This document shows, one piece after another, positions 1-4,951 of a stretch of DNA of 5,221 bases. Position 1 is the first letter of the stretch; the number at the start of each line of letters is the position of its first letter. The position numbers and the translations under genes are program-made. This DNA comes from Candidatus Methanophagales archaeon (GTDB lineage Archaea > Halobacteriota > Syntropharchaeia > Alkanophagales > Methanospirareceae). The notes beneath the pieces are model-generated. The model ran no database searches, was not told the origin of the DNA, and saw only the letters and a list, made by a program, of their open reading frames with translations. The stretch spans positions 1-5,221 of the forward strand of contig PIXU01000186.1 in assembly GCA_003601795.1 (NCBI GenBank). The letters run 5' to 3'.

Positions 1-2
1 AA

Positions 3-257
3 GGGTATGAATTCACCGATATAAAACGAAATACCAGGCATTCTTCGGACTCCATTGCTCGCTACCTCAAGGAGTTCTCCAGAGTTGCTGCGCTTCACAA
101 CGAAGGGTATAACATAAACCAGATCAGGGTGATAACAGAGCATTCTGAGAGATTGGTGAGGGAATATCAGGGGCTATATGAGCGGTATAAAGAGGAAGAG
201 GATTGCAATCAGAGGCTGGGAGAAATCCTCAACAGGTATGCGGGAAAAAAATTTTGA
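3..257 (+). CDS. DUF1670-like protein, C-terminal end (5' end outside window)
   Basis: An open frame enters from the left edge and stops at TGA 255-257, giving 84 residues that begin GYEFTDIKRNTRHS and end RYAGKKF. The order of segments GYEFTDI, TRHSSDSIARYLKEFSRV, and then GYNINQIRVITEHSERLVREY matches, from memory, the C-terminal half of DUF1670 proteins. In that family a 'LYLxGYExTDI' segment is followed by 'RHSxxAIxRYIKDFxRV' and a helix-turn-helix-like 'GxxxxEIxxxTxxSERLVxEY' stretch. Function in the family is unknown; the HTH-like segments suggest DNA binding (inference). No membrane segment is visible. The gene stops 31 bases before the start of a second, broken member of the same family, so the two look like tandem copies. 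Whether the upstream part is intact cannot be seen. The family call is by recall of the pattern, not by search. Confidence 0.72.
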   Translation, partial: GYEFTDIKRNTRHSSDSIARYLKEFSRVAALHNEGYNINQIRVITEHSERLVREYQGLYERYKEEEDCNQRLGEILNRYAGKKF

Positions 258-273
258 GCGCGGAAAAAGCAAA

Positions 274-282
274 GGAGGTGAT
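274..282 (+). promoter_or_regulatory. Strong Shine-Dalgarno site setting the start at 289
   Basis: GGAGGTGAT is a full-length match to the complement of the conserved 16S rRNA 3' end. It lies 6 bases before ATG 289-291. This decides the start at 289 over the in-frame ATG at 178, which lies inside the upstream gene. It is the best Shine-Dalgarno site in the window, yet it precedes a gene that is now broken. Confidence 0.75.
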
Positions 283-288
283 GTAAAA

Positions 289-510
289 ATGCGTGGCTCT
301 GAATTGAACAAGGAAGAGAGATTCAATATGATAAGACGGAAATTGAAGCAGGAGATGAAAGAGGAGATAAAAACACTCATTGAACAGGATTACTCAATGA
401 TATCCGGTGAGAACGTGAGGGAAATGTTTGCTAATGATATTTTACGTTTGATTAAGCAAAGACAGGATTTCGCCGTGAACATTGATTCCGGGCAGGTGCT
501 GTGGGTTTGA
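289..510 (+). CDS. Open N-terminal fragment of the DUF1670-like pseudogene (73 aa)
   Basis: This is the only part of the broken gene that can be translated from its own ribosome site without interruption, and an automatic annotation would probably call it a hypothetical protein. It is highly charged and helical (many Lys, Glu and Arg), beginning MRGSELNKEERFNMIRRKLK and ending at QVLWV before TGA 508-510. The frame is also open back to ATG 178, but that extension overlaps the upstream gene and lacks a ribosome site, so 289 is preferred. A free-standing function for the fragment is not supported; it is best read as part of the 289-825 pseudogene. Confidence 0.4.
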   Translation: MRGSELNKEERFNMIRRKLKQEMKEEIKTLIEQDYSMISGENVREMFANDILRLIKQRQDFAVNIDSGQVLWV

Positions 511-719
511 GTAAAGAAGGAAGGGAGGCAAAATTACGGGAAGAACGCATCAAATACCGGGATTGTATCTGTCAAACTCTCCCTTTTATTATCGGTGGAC
601 ATCGACATGTTGTCATTAGGATTTACCACGAGGGAAGTGGGGCGTTCTAAGCAACAATGACATCGCTTTGCTTTTGAATATCTCACCTTCAACTAAACCC
701 TTACAGGGTTTTCGGAGTC

Positions 720-738
720 AACGGGGCGAAGCCCCGTT
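720..738. repeat. Perfect hairpin AACGGGGC-GAA-GCCCCGTT
   Basis: Two perfectly complementary 8-base arms (720-727 and 731-738) flank a GAA triloop. The core GCGAAGC is the well-known unusually stable DNA mini-hairpin sequence. It sits between SEST and SEQVREY in the pseudogene frame, where the family is expected to run on directly (SESTVSxxVxEY), so it looks like a short insertion of about 12 to 18 bases. No T-tract follows, so a factor-independent terminator is unlikely. Confidence 0.75.
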
Positions 739-847
739 ATGAGCGAGCAGGTTCGTGAATACATGGAAAGAACAAAGGAGGTAGTTCCAACTAGAGGAAC
801 TGTTCATGACCTTGGTAAGGCTTGAACATGGGCAGAGTCCACGATGC

Positions 848-2020
848 TTAGGATTTAGATTTAGGATTTTCCACTTGAGCGTCACGCTTCAGCTCTTCCC
901 TCGCTATTACCATTCTCTGTATCTCTGATGTGCCAACGGCAATGCTCAGTATCCTCGCATCTCGAAAATACCTTTCCACAGGGCATTCTTTCGTGCAACC
1001 ATATCCTCCGTGTATTTGCACTGCGTTTGTTGCAGCTCGCTGTGCAACCTCTGAAGCGTAAAGCTTCGCCATTGACGCTTCTTTCGTGAATTTCTCTGCT
1101 TTATCCGCAAGATAAGCAGCTTTGTAGGTTAGTAATCTTGCTGCTTCTACTTCCATAGCCATATCCGCGAGCATGAACTGAACCGCTTGGAAATTGGCAA
1201 TAGGCTGAGTAAATTGTCTTCTCCATTTTGCATACCTCTTAGAGGCATCCAAGCAAGCCTGAGCAATGCCGACCCCGATGCTGCTCATGGCGATTCTATC
1301 TCTATCTAAAGTAGCCATAGCTATCCGGAATCCATCACCCTCGCTGCCGAGTATATTCTCCTGAGGAACTCTACAATCACTGAACACTAACCCTCCAACG
1401 ACACAACCTCGCATACCAAGCATATTCTCGAGTCTTGCATACGAGAACCCCCTTGTCCCCTTCTCCACGATAAAAGCACTCATCCCTTCCTTTCTTTTGT
1501 TTTTATCCGTGTATGCAAAAACCACGTATACGTCTGCAACGGCGGCATTTGTGATAAACGCCTTTCTGCCGTTCAGCACATATTCATCGCCTCGCTTTAT
1601 AGCGATTGTTTCAATAGAAACGGGGTCAGAGCCCGCGAAAGGTTCTGTTAAGGCAAAAGCACCTAATCTCTTACCCTCGCATAAAGGTCTAAGATATTCC
1701 TCCTTCTGCTCCTCTGAACCGGCATAGAGGATGGGGAACGCAGCGATAAGTCCAGCAGCACTTAGGAATCCAATGCTTGCACTTGCTTTTGAAAGCTCCT
1801 CCACCATGACGGCATAGCACATCAGTGTTGCGTCAGCACCGCCGTATTTCCTCGGAAAAGGTATCCCAGAAAGTTTGAGTTCTGCCATTCTCCGTGCTAT
1901 ACCCACAGGAAATTTTCCTTTTCTGTCTATTTCTGCCGCTTTTGACATGATCTCCTTCTCTGCGAACTGTCTCACTATGCTCTGAAACGCCTTCTCTTCT
2001 TCTTTTAACTCAAAATCCAT
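848..2020 (-). CDS. Acyl-CoA dehydrogenase (FAD flavoprotein), 390 aa
   Basis: This is a cytoplasmic flavoenzyme of the acyl-CoA dehydrogenase family, which oxidises acyl-CoA to 2-enoyl-CoA and passes electrons to an electron-transfer flavoprotein. The length is typical. The N-terminal helical domain covers about residues 1-118. The beta domain begins with the family signature ALTEPFAGSD (123-132). The C-terminal helical domain includes RRQF (267-270) and QIHGGYG (335-341), both flavin-contacting regions, and GTSEIQRMVIAREEL at 363-377. Closest resemblance by eye is to short/branched-chain members. The usual C-terminal catalytic Glu (E of YEGT in MCAD/SCAD) is Val362, and the alternative position used by isovaleryl-CoA and long-chain enzymes (LDxER) is Asp241 in LDRDR. 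The start at 2020 follows a G-rich AGGGGGCG stretch and matches the family N-terminus. A short tail (ENPKSKS) extends past the normal end. It is divergent from aIF2-gamma, with no ETF or beta-oxidation neighbour in view. Substrate is not determinable. Confidence 0.93.
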   Translation of the reverse strand: MDFELKEEEKAFQSIVRQFAEKEIMSKAAEIDRKGKFPVGIARRMAELKLSGIPFPRKYGGADATLMCYAVMVEELSKASASIGFLSAAGLIAAFPILYAGSEEQKEEYLRPLCEGKRLGAFALTEPFAGSDPVSIETIAIKRGDEYVLNGRKAFITNAAVADVYVVFAYTDKNKRKEGMSAFIVEKGTRGFSYARLENMLGMRGCVVGGLVFSDCRVPQENILGSEGDGFRIAMATLDRDRIAMSSIGVGIAQACLDASKRYAKWRRQFTQPIANFQAVQFMLADMAMEVEAARLLTYKAAYLADKAEKFTKEASMAKLYASEVAQRAATNAVQIHGGYGCTKECPVERYFRDARILSIAVGTSEIQRMVIAREELKRDAQVENPKSKS

Positions 2021-2043
2021 CCTTTTCGCCCCCTATTGACCTC

Positions 2044-2057
2044 GCTTTATTTAAAAG
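2044..2057 (-). promoter_or_regulatory. Possible TATA box for the acyl-CoA dehydrogenase gene
   Basis: On the minus strand this reads CCTTTTAAATAAAGC-like, an A/T core of archaeal TATA type. It lies about 25-37 bases before ATG 2020, so transcription would start close to the start codon and leave a very short leader. Other AT-rich candidates exist at 2062-2075, so the exact box is uncertain. Confidence 0.3.
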
Positions 2058-2079
2058 GAAAGTTTTATCAAAGAAATCT

Positions 2080-2098
2080 TTTATTAAATCTATAAAAG
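2080..2098 (+). promoter_or_regulatory. Possible TATA box for aIF2-gamma
   Basis: The run TTTATTAAATCTATAAAAG contains two overlapping TATA-like cores. A start of transcription about 25 bases downstream would fall near 2110-2120, giving a short leader before GTG 2131. It shares the 110-base divergent region with the acyl-CoA dehydrogenase promoter. Confidence 0.4.
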
Positions 2099-2130
2099 AA
2101 AGGGGGGTAAGCAAAACGAAAAAACCTTCT

Positions 2131-3339
2131 GTGAACATAGGGATGGTAGGACATGTGGATCACGGGAAAACAACCTTAGTGCGTGCATTGTCCGGCGTGT
2201 GGACCGACAGGCACAGCGAGGAGATAAGGAGAGGTATCTCCATAAGGCTTGGCTATGCAGATGCTACCTTCAGACGATGTCCAGTTTGTGAGGAGCCGGA
2301 TTGCTACACCGTGGAAGAAATATGTAAGCATTGTGGCTCAAAGACCGAAGAGCTGCGAACTGTTTCATTTGTTGATTCTCCTGGACACGAGGCGTTAATG
2401 GCAACGATGCTGAGCGGTGCTGCGATAATGGATGGTGCTGTTCTACTTATTGCCGCATCTGAACCATGCCCACAGCCACAGACAAAGGAGCATTTGATGG
2501 CTCTGAGCTTAATTGGTGTAGAGAAAACGGTAATTGTACAAAACAAGATAGACCTCGTCTCACGGGACGAGGCAATAAAGCATTATCTGCAAATAAAGGA
2601 TTTTGTTAAAGGAACGATAGCGGAACAGTCGCCTATTGTGCCTATGTCTGCGCAGCAATCCGTCAATCTGGATGTATTAATCCAAAGCATAGAACAAACA
2701 ATACCCACCCCGTTACGTTCCGTGGATGAACCCCCAATTATGCATATTGCACGCTCTTTTGATATAAACAAGCCTGGAACGCCGATAGAAAAGCTAAAAG
2801 GAGGAGTAATCGGCGGTTCTTTGCTACGGGGAAGGCTGAGAGAGGGTGATAGATTGGAGATAAGACCCGGTCGAGTGGTGACAACAGGAGGCAAGGAGAA
2901 ATGGGTACCCATAGAAACGGAGATAACGTCAATAATGGCAGGGGGTGAGAGAGTGAAAGAAGTGACTCCGGGTGGACTAATAGGTGTTGGCACAAAGTTG
3001 GATCCAAGCATGACAATAGAAGATTCTTTGGTAGGGCAGTGCGTAGGGTTGCCCGGCTCTTTACCTCCGACTTGGAACAAACTGAGCATACAATTCCACT
3101 TGTTGGAGCGCGTTGTTGGCGTAGCAAAAGAAGTGGAGATACCAGCGATAAAAGTGGGCGAGAGTATAATGCTGAGTGTCGGAACGGCAACCACAATGGG
3201 CGAGGTAAGAAGAGTAACAAAGGAAACCATTGATGTAAAACTGAGCAGACCCATATGCGCAGAAGAAGGCTCTCGAGTGGCGATTGGGAGGAAGATAAGA
3301 GCAAGATGGCATTTAATTGGTGCTGGTGTTATAATATAA
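2131..3339 (+). CDS. eif2g: Translation initiation factor aIF2, gamma subunit (402 aa)
   Basis: This is the GTP-binding core subunit of archaeal aIF2, which carries initiator Met-tRNA to the small ribosomal subunit. The G domain holds G1 GHVDHGKT (7-14), switch I RGISIRLGYAD (34-44), a zinc knuckle with Cys50, Cys53, Cys65 and Cys68, G3 DSPGHE (82-87), G4 NKID (138-141) and G5 SAQ (173-175). Two beta-barrel domains follow: domain II from about 200 with RSFDINKPGT and LKGGVIGGSL, and domain III from about 315 with LLERVVG, MLSVGTATTMG and RWHLIGAG near the end. Length fits the family (about 400-415). Switch I has Ser37 where family members normally have Thr. GTG 2131 is the only standard start near the domain, but it encodes the Val normally internal in 'PSVNIGMVGHVDHG'. 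The frame stays open upstream (codons for SKTKKPS before it), so the true start may be a non-standard codon further up. It is convergent with queE, 3 bases between stops. Confidence 0.97.
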   Translation: MNIGMVGHVDHGKTTLVRALSGVWTDRHSEEIRRGISIRLGYADATFRRCPVCEEPDCYTVEEICKHCGSKTEELRTVSFVDSPGHEALMATMLSGAAIMDGAVLLIAASEPCPQPQTKEHLMALSLIGVEKTVIVQNKIDLVSRDEAIKHYLQIKDFVKGTIAEQSPIVPMSAQQSVNLDVLIQSIEQTIPTPLRSVDEPPIMHIARSFDINKPGTPIEKLKGGVIGGSLLRGRLREGDRLEIRPGRVVTTGGKEKWVPIETEITSIMAGGERVKEVTPGGLIGVGTKLDPSMTIEDSLVGQCVGLPGSLPPTWNKLSIQFHLLERVVGVAKEVEIPAIKVGESIMLSVGTATTMGEVRRVTKETIDVKLSRPICAEEGSRVAIGRKIRARWHLIGAGVII

Positions 3340-3342
3340 GTT

Positions 3343-4089
3343 TCAGTGTATCCCCCAAAAGGTGTGCACTTGAGGAATTACCATCACATGATGTAAATAA
3401 AGCCCTGCCACTTCTGAAAGTTCAAAAAGTTCTTTTATACCGGGCTGCGCCGGTGCAGTAACAGGCTGTAACACAAACAGTACATCGAGACCAGCGAGGT
3501 CTTTGCATATTCCTTCTATTTCTCCTACTGGTGTGTTTTTCACCACTATTACCTTTACTATCGTTTCTATTTCTCTGCCCACAGCAATTCTTATGCATTC
3601 GAGCTCATTACTATACAGATCATCATAGTCCTTTTCCTCCACTGCTCCGTGGTTCCTCAATTTTATATCAATAGAAGCGAAATCAAAGTGATCGGCTAAT
3701 GATGCGAAATCTCTTGCCGAATTACCGCTTGTTTCTATAAAATTTTTAAAATGCATCATTTTTGCTTCGGCTGCTATTTCTTTTACGAACGCGACGGAAG
3801 AAAGAGGTTCGCCACCTGTGTAGCAAATGCTGTGAACATCCGGAGTGAGTAGTTCAGTTAAATAATCCATTACTTCGCTCGTGGATAATGGATTTCTTTT
3901 AAAGTGGGTTTTCTTACCGGGGAGAAGTACATTGCAAAGATTTGGTCTGGGGTCTCTTGCATAAGAAGTGTCGCAATAAAAGCAAGAGAGGGGACAGCCT
4001 GCAAATCTAATGAATAGCTGTCGCCTACCTGTATAAGGTCCTTCACCCTGGAAAGAGCTGAATATTTCGGTAATATATCCTTTTTTCAT
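3343..4089 (-). CDS. queE: 7-carboxy-7-deazaguanine synthase QueE-like radical SAM enzyme (248 aa)
   Basis: QueE converts 6-carboxytetrahydropterin to 7-carboxy-7-deazaguanine using SAM, a [4Fe-4S] cluster and Mg2+. In archaea this feeds preQ0 for archaeosine in tRNA. The N-terminal FSSFQGEGPYTGRRQLFIRF (10-29) is characteristic of QueE. The cluster motif is C32-PLS-C36-FY-C39 (CxxxCxxC), followed by D40-T41. The SAM-binding motif TGGEP is at 91-95, ETSG at 119-122, SIDIKL at 139-144 and QPV at 208-210; the C-terminal VIPQVHTFWGIH matches the family's 'PQxHKxxG' ending, with Thr in place of the common Lys. Length is typical. Start 4089 places the QueE motif at the usual distance from the N-terminus; the Shine-Dalgarno site is weak, so translation may use a short leader. 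No other queuosine/archaeosine gene is in view. It overlaps nothing and converges with aIF2-gamma. Other radical SAM activating enzymes share CxxxCxxC, but the N-terminal motif favours QueE. Confidence 0.92.
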   Translation of the reverse strand: MKKGYITEIFSSFQGEGPYTGRRQLFIRFAGCPLSCFYCDTSYARDPRPNLCNVLLPGKKTHFKRNPLSTSEVMDYLTELLTPDVHSICYTGGEPLSSVAFVKEIAAEAKMMHFKNFIETSGNSARDFASLADHFDFASIDIKLRNHGAVEEKDYDDLYSNELECIRIAVGREIETIVKVIVVKNTPVGEIEGICKDLAGLDVLFVLQPVTAPAQPGIKELFELSEVAGLYLHHVMVIPQVHTFWGIH

Positions 4090-4210
4090 TTCTTTCAGGT
4101 CAGTCAGTTCAGCGAGAATTAGTTAAAATTGCAAAGAAGAATATCAAAAGCAAGATGCCTTTCTCCCCCCGCTCATGTCACATGATCTCCGTAGATAATA
4201 TAAATATTCA

Positions 4211-4399
4211 TCAATAATAATATAAAGGTTGCAATGAAATAGAAATAGCAACACCCACGGCTCTCTTGCTCATTTCTTCACTAATTATTTTTACTTTACA
4301 CCGTAAATATTTCATTTTTATCAGATTTAGCTGGCAGGGTGTTTTAGGCGAGTTTACCTCATGAGAATACCAGAAGAACTTTGGTTCTCTGACTTTCAT
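4211..4399 (-). CDS. Doubtful small ORF, 62 aa, unrecognised
   Basis: Begins MKVREPKFFWYSHEVN and ends ISLQPLYYY. It is preceded by a weak purine run (GAAAGGGATAA) directly against the ATG. No motif, membrane segment or family was recognised. It lies in AT-rich sequence where chance ORFs of this size are common, and its first codons overlap an inverted repeat at 4371-4391. The TATA-rich sequence upstream could serve as a promoter in this direction, but the same sequence better explains the plus-strand operon. It is listed only because it could be a real small gene; conservation in relatives would decide. Confidence 0.18.
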   Translation of the reverse strand: MKVREPKFFWYSHEVNSPKTPCQLNLIKMKYLRCKVKIISEEMSKRAVGVAISISLQPLYYY

Positions 4400-4435
4400 T
4401 TATCCCTTTCTATCATAATTATTATAGATATTGTA

Positions 4436-4450
4436 TTTAATATAAATAAA
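4436..4450 (+). promoter_or_regulatory. Likely TATA box of the repeat-protein/ABC1-kinase operon
   Basis: TTTAATATAAATAAA is a good archaeal TATA-type element. Its centre is about 53 bases before ATG 4496, so transcription would begin near 4470 and give a leader of roughly 25 bases. That leader includes the weak Shine-Dalgarno site AGGGTG (4482-4487), 8 bases before the ATG. Confidence 0.5.
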
Positions 4451-4495
4451 AGTTTCTATTTATTCACAGAAAAGTTTTGTTAGGGTGCAAAAAAC

Positions 4496-4924
4496 ATGGA
4501 AGAAAAAGAGAGTGAGGTGTCAAAAGCTGTTAGAGAAGCGGTGGTGAAAGCGGTGGAGAAGGGTGAAGACATAAAAGAGAAGGTGGTTGAGATTACCAGA
4601 GATGCCGTTAAGAAGGCATTAGAGGGGGCTGATGTTACACGAGAGAATGTGGAATCAGTAGCTAAAGGCGCGATGAAAGGCGCAATCGAAGGTGCACGGA
4701 TGACAGAAGTGGAGGCTGTTGAGGTCACCAGAAGTGCTGCAGAGGGTATCATTGATGGCACGAAGCAGGCAGGTGTAAAAGCCGCTGACCTTGCGGAATA
4801 TGCCGCAGAAGCTGCTCTGAACTCTGCAAAAAGGGCGGGTGATAAAGCGGTTGAAGTGGTGAAGGATGTGGTAAAAGGCTTTTTCGGTGCCATCAAAGAG
4901 ATCTTAGAAAAGAAGAAAGAATGA
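4496..4924 (+). CDS. Helical protein of six 22-residue amphipathic repeats, phasin/apolipoprotein-like
   Basis: 142 residues with no Pro, Cys, Trp or His; rich in Ala, Val, Glu and Lys. After an 11-residue acidic start, the sequence falls into back-to-back 22-residue units at 12-33, 34-55, 56-77, 78-99, 100-121 and a final 21-residue unit at 122-142. Each unit starts like [VTA]-[RKE]-x-[AV]-[AVM] (for example VREAV, TRDAV, AKGAM, TRSAA, AEYAA, VKDVV), has a small residue (Gly, Ser or Ala) in the middle, and in units 1-5 ends [VA]-[VAE]-[EDS]-[IVL]. Two 11-residue turns per unit is the periodicity of long amphipathic helices that lie on lipid surfaces (apolipoproteins, some phasin-like proteins), and also of hendecad coiled coils. 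No signal peptide or transmembrane segment. It is first in an operon, 4 bases before an ABC1-family kinase. Phasin-like proteins next to AarF/ABC1 kinases occur, from memory, in bacteria. Function is unproven; a lipid-binding or membrane-surface role is inference. The family is not identified; a DUF6781-like helical protein is possible. Confidence 0.85.
   Translation: MEEKESEVSKAVREAVVKAVEKGEDIKEKVVEITRDAVKKALEGADVTRENVESVAKGAMKGAIEGARMTEVEAVEVTRSAAEGIIDGTKQAGVKAADLAEYAAEAALNSAKRAGDKAVEVVKDVVKGFFGAIKEILEKKKE
4529..4921 (+). repeat. Six tandem 66-base coding repeats (22-residue units)
   Basis: The units lie at 4529-4594, 4595-4660, 4661-4726, 4727-4792, 4793-4858 and 4859-4921. Period is exact in the first five; the last is one codon short. 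Repetition is clear in protein but much weaker in DNA, which implies an old duplication kept by selection on helix geometry rather than a recent expansion. Confidence 0.75.
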
Positions 4925-4928
4925 CAAA

Positions 4929-4951
4929 ATGCCGATTCGCACAATCGGCAT
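4929..4951 (+). promoter_or_regulatory. Perfect 9-bp hairpin covering the ABC1-kinase start codon
   Basis: ATGCCGATT (4929-4937) pairs completely with AATCGGCAT (4943-4951) across the loop CGCAC. The left arm begins with the start codon, and the right arm contains the first two bases of the alternative ATG 4950. In the mRNA it would hide the start until a ribosome finishing the upstream gene (stop at 4922-4924) opens it. This fits translational coupling but is inference; it lacks a T-tract for a terminator. Confidence 0.55.

Larger units (their letters stand above)
289..825 (+). pseudogene. Decayed DUF1670-like gene with in-frame stops and lost C-terminus
   Basis: Reading one frame from ATG 289 to TGA 823-825 gives family-like segments throughout. 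They are an N-terminal helical part ending DSGQVLWV; then VKKEGRQNYGK and GIVSVKLSLLLSVDIDML; then GFTTREV; then TGFSEST, the start of a predicted helix-turn-helix; and finally SEQVREYMER and VVPTRGTVHDLG. From memory, DUF1670 proteins have the same order: 'GQxLWxAV', 'LVPVxLTLxxxxDI', 'REVRRxR', 'LTGxSExTVSRxVRxY', 'PTRGTVHDIG'. Stops interrupt this frame at TGA 508, TGA 658 and TAA 694. After TGA 823 the expected C-terminal part, which is seen in the upstream copy at 3-257, is missing. The stretch between GFTTREV and TGFSEST also looks several residues short. Having no frameshift but several stops points to decay by point mutation. A perfect hairpin at 720-738 interrupts the HTH region. Programmed readthrough is less likely because both UGA and UAA occur and the C-terminus is gone. 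Confidence 0.7.
4090..4495. other. AT-rich gene-poor stretch with promoters in both directions
   Basis: About 400 bases between queE (leaving leftward) and the repeat-protein operon (leaving rightward). I see no RNA gene, CRISPR repeat or mobile element end. Near queE there is a possible minus-strand TATA-like run (complement of about 4119-4131), and a 13-base odd-centred palindrome TCATGT-C-ACATGA at 4173-4185 beside a run of six C. GTTGC (4228-4232) and GCAAC (4248-4252) can pair across 15 bases. CAGAAGAAC (4371-4379) and GTTCTCTG (4384-4391) form a stem with one bulged A and a TTTG loop. The right end (about 4415-4475) is very AT-rich and holds the promoter for the next gene. A weak 62-codon ORF on the minus strand is listed separately. 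Confidence 0.6.

Noticed and set aside
178..288. N-terminal extension of the 289 ORF back to ATG 178
   Set aside because: It overlaps the end of the upstream DUF1670-like gene in another frame, has no ribosome site, and the perfect GGAGGTGAT lies just before ATG 289.
501..650. Frame shift at 501 into the frame beginning GLSKEGREAKLREERIKY
   Set aside because: The original frame past the stop at 508 gives better family-like sequence (VKKEGRQNYGK, GIVSVKLSLLL), so a simple in-frame stop explains the break better than a frameshift.
720..738. Hairpin at 720-738 as a transcription terminator
   Set aside because: No T-run follows it, it lies inside the pseudogene frame, and archaeal termination relies mainly on T-rich tracts.
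2583..3304. Long minus-strand ORFs of 188 and 223 codons under aIF2-gamma
   Set aside because: They are antisense to a fully recognised conserved gene, and their Ser/Leu/Pro-rich composition is the usual mirror of its codons.
4228..4252. Possible small RNA around the GTTGC/GCAAC stem
   Set aside because: The stem is only 5 bp with a 15-base loop, and I found no C/D box, tRNA or other RNA signature around it.
4090..4495. CRISPR array or mobile element ends in the gene-poor stretch
   Set aside because: No repeated unit with regular spacing, no terminal inverted repeats and no target duplication could be seen.
4480..4944. Minus-strand ORF of 154 codons opposite the repeat protein
   Set aside because: It mirrors the plus-strand repeats (Ser/Thr/Ala/Phe-rich), lacks a ribosome site, and the plus frame has the promoter, the helix periodicity and the operon position.
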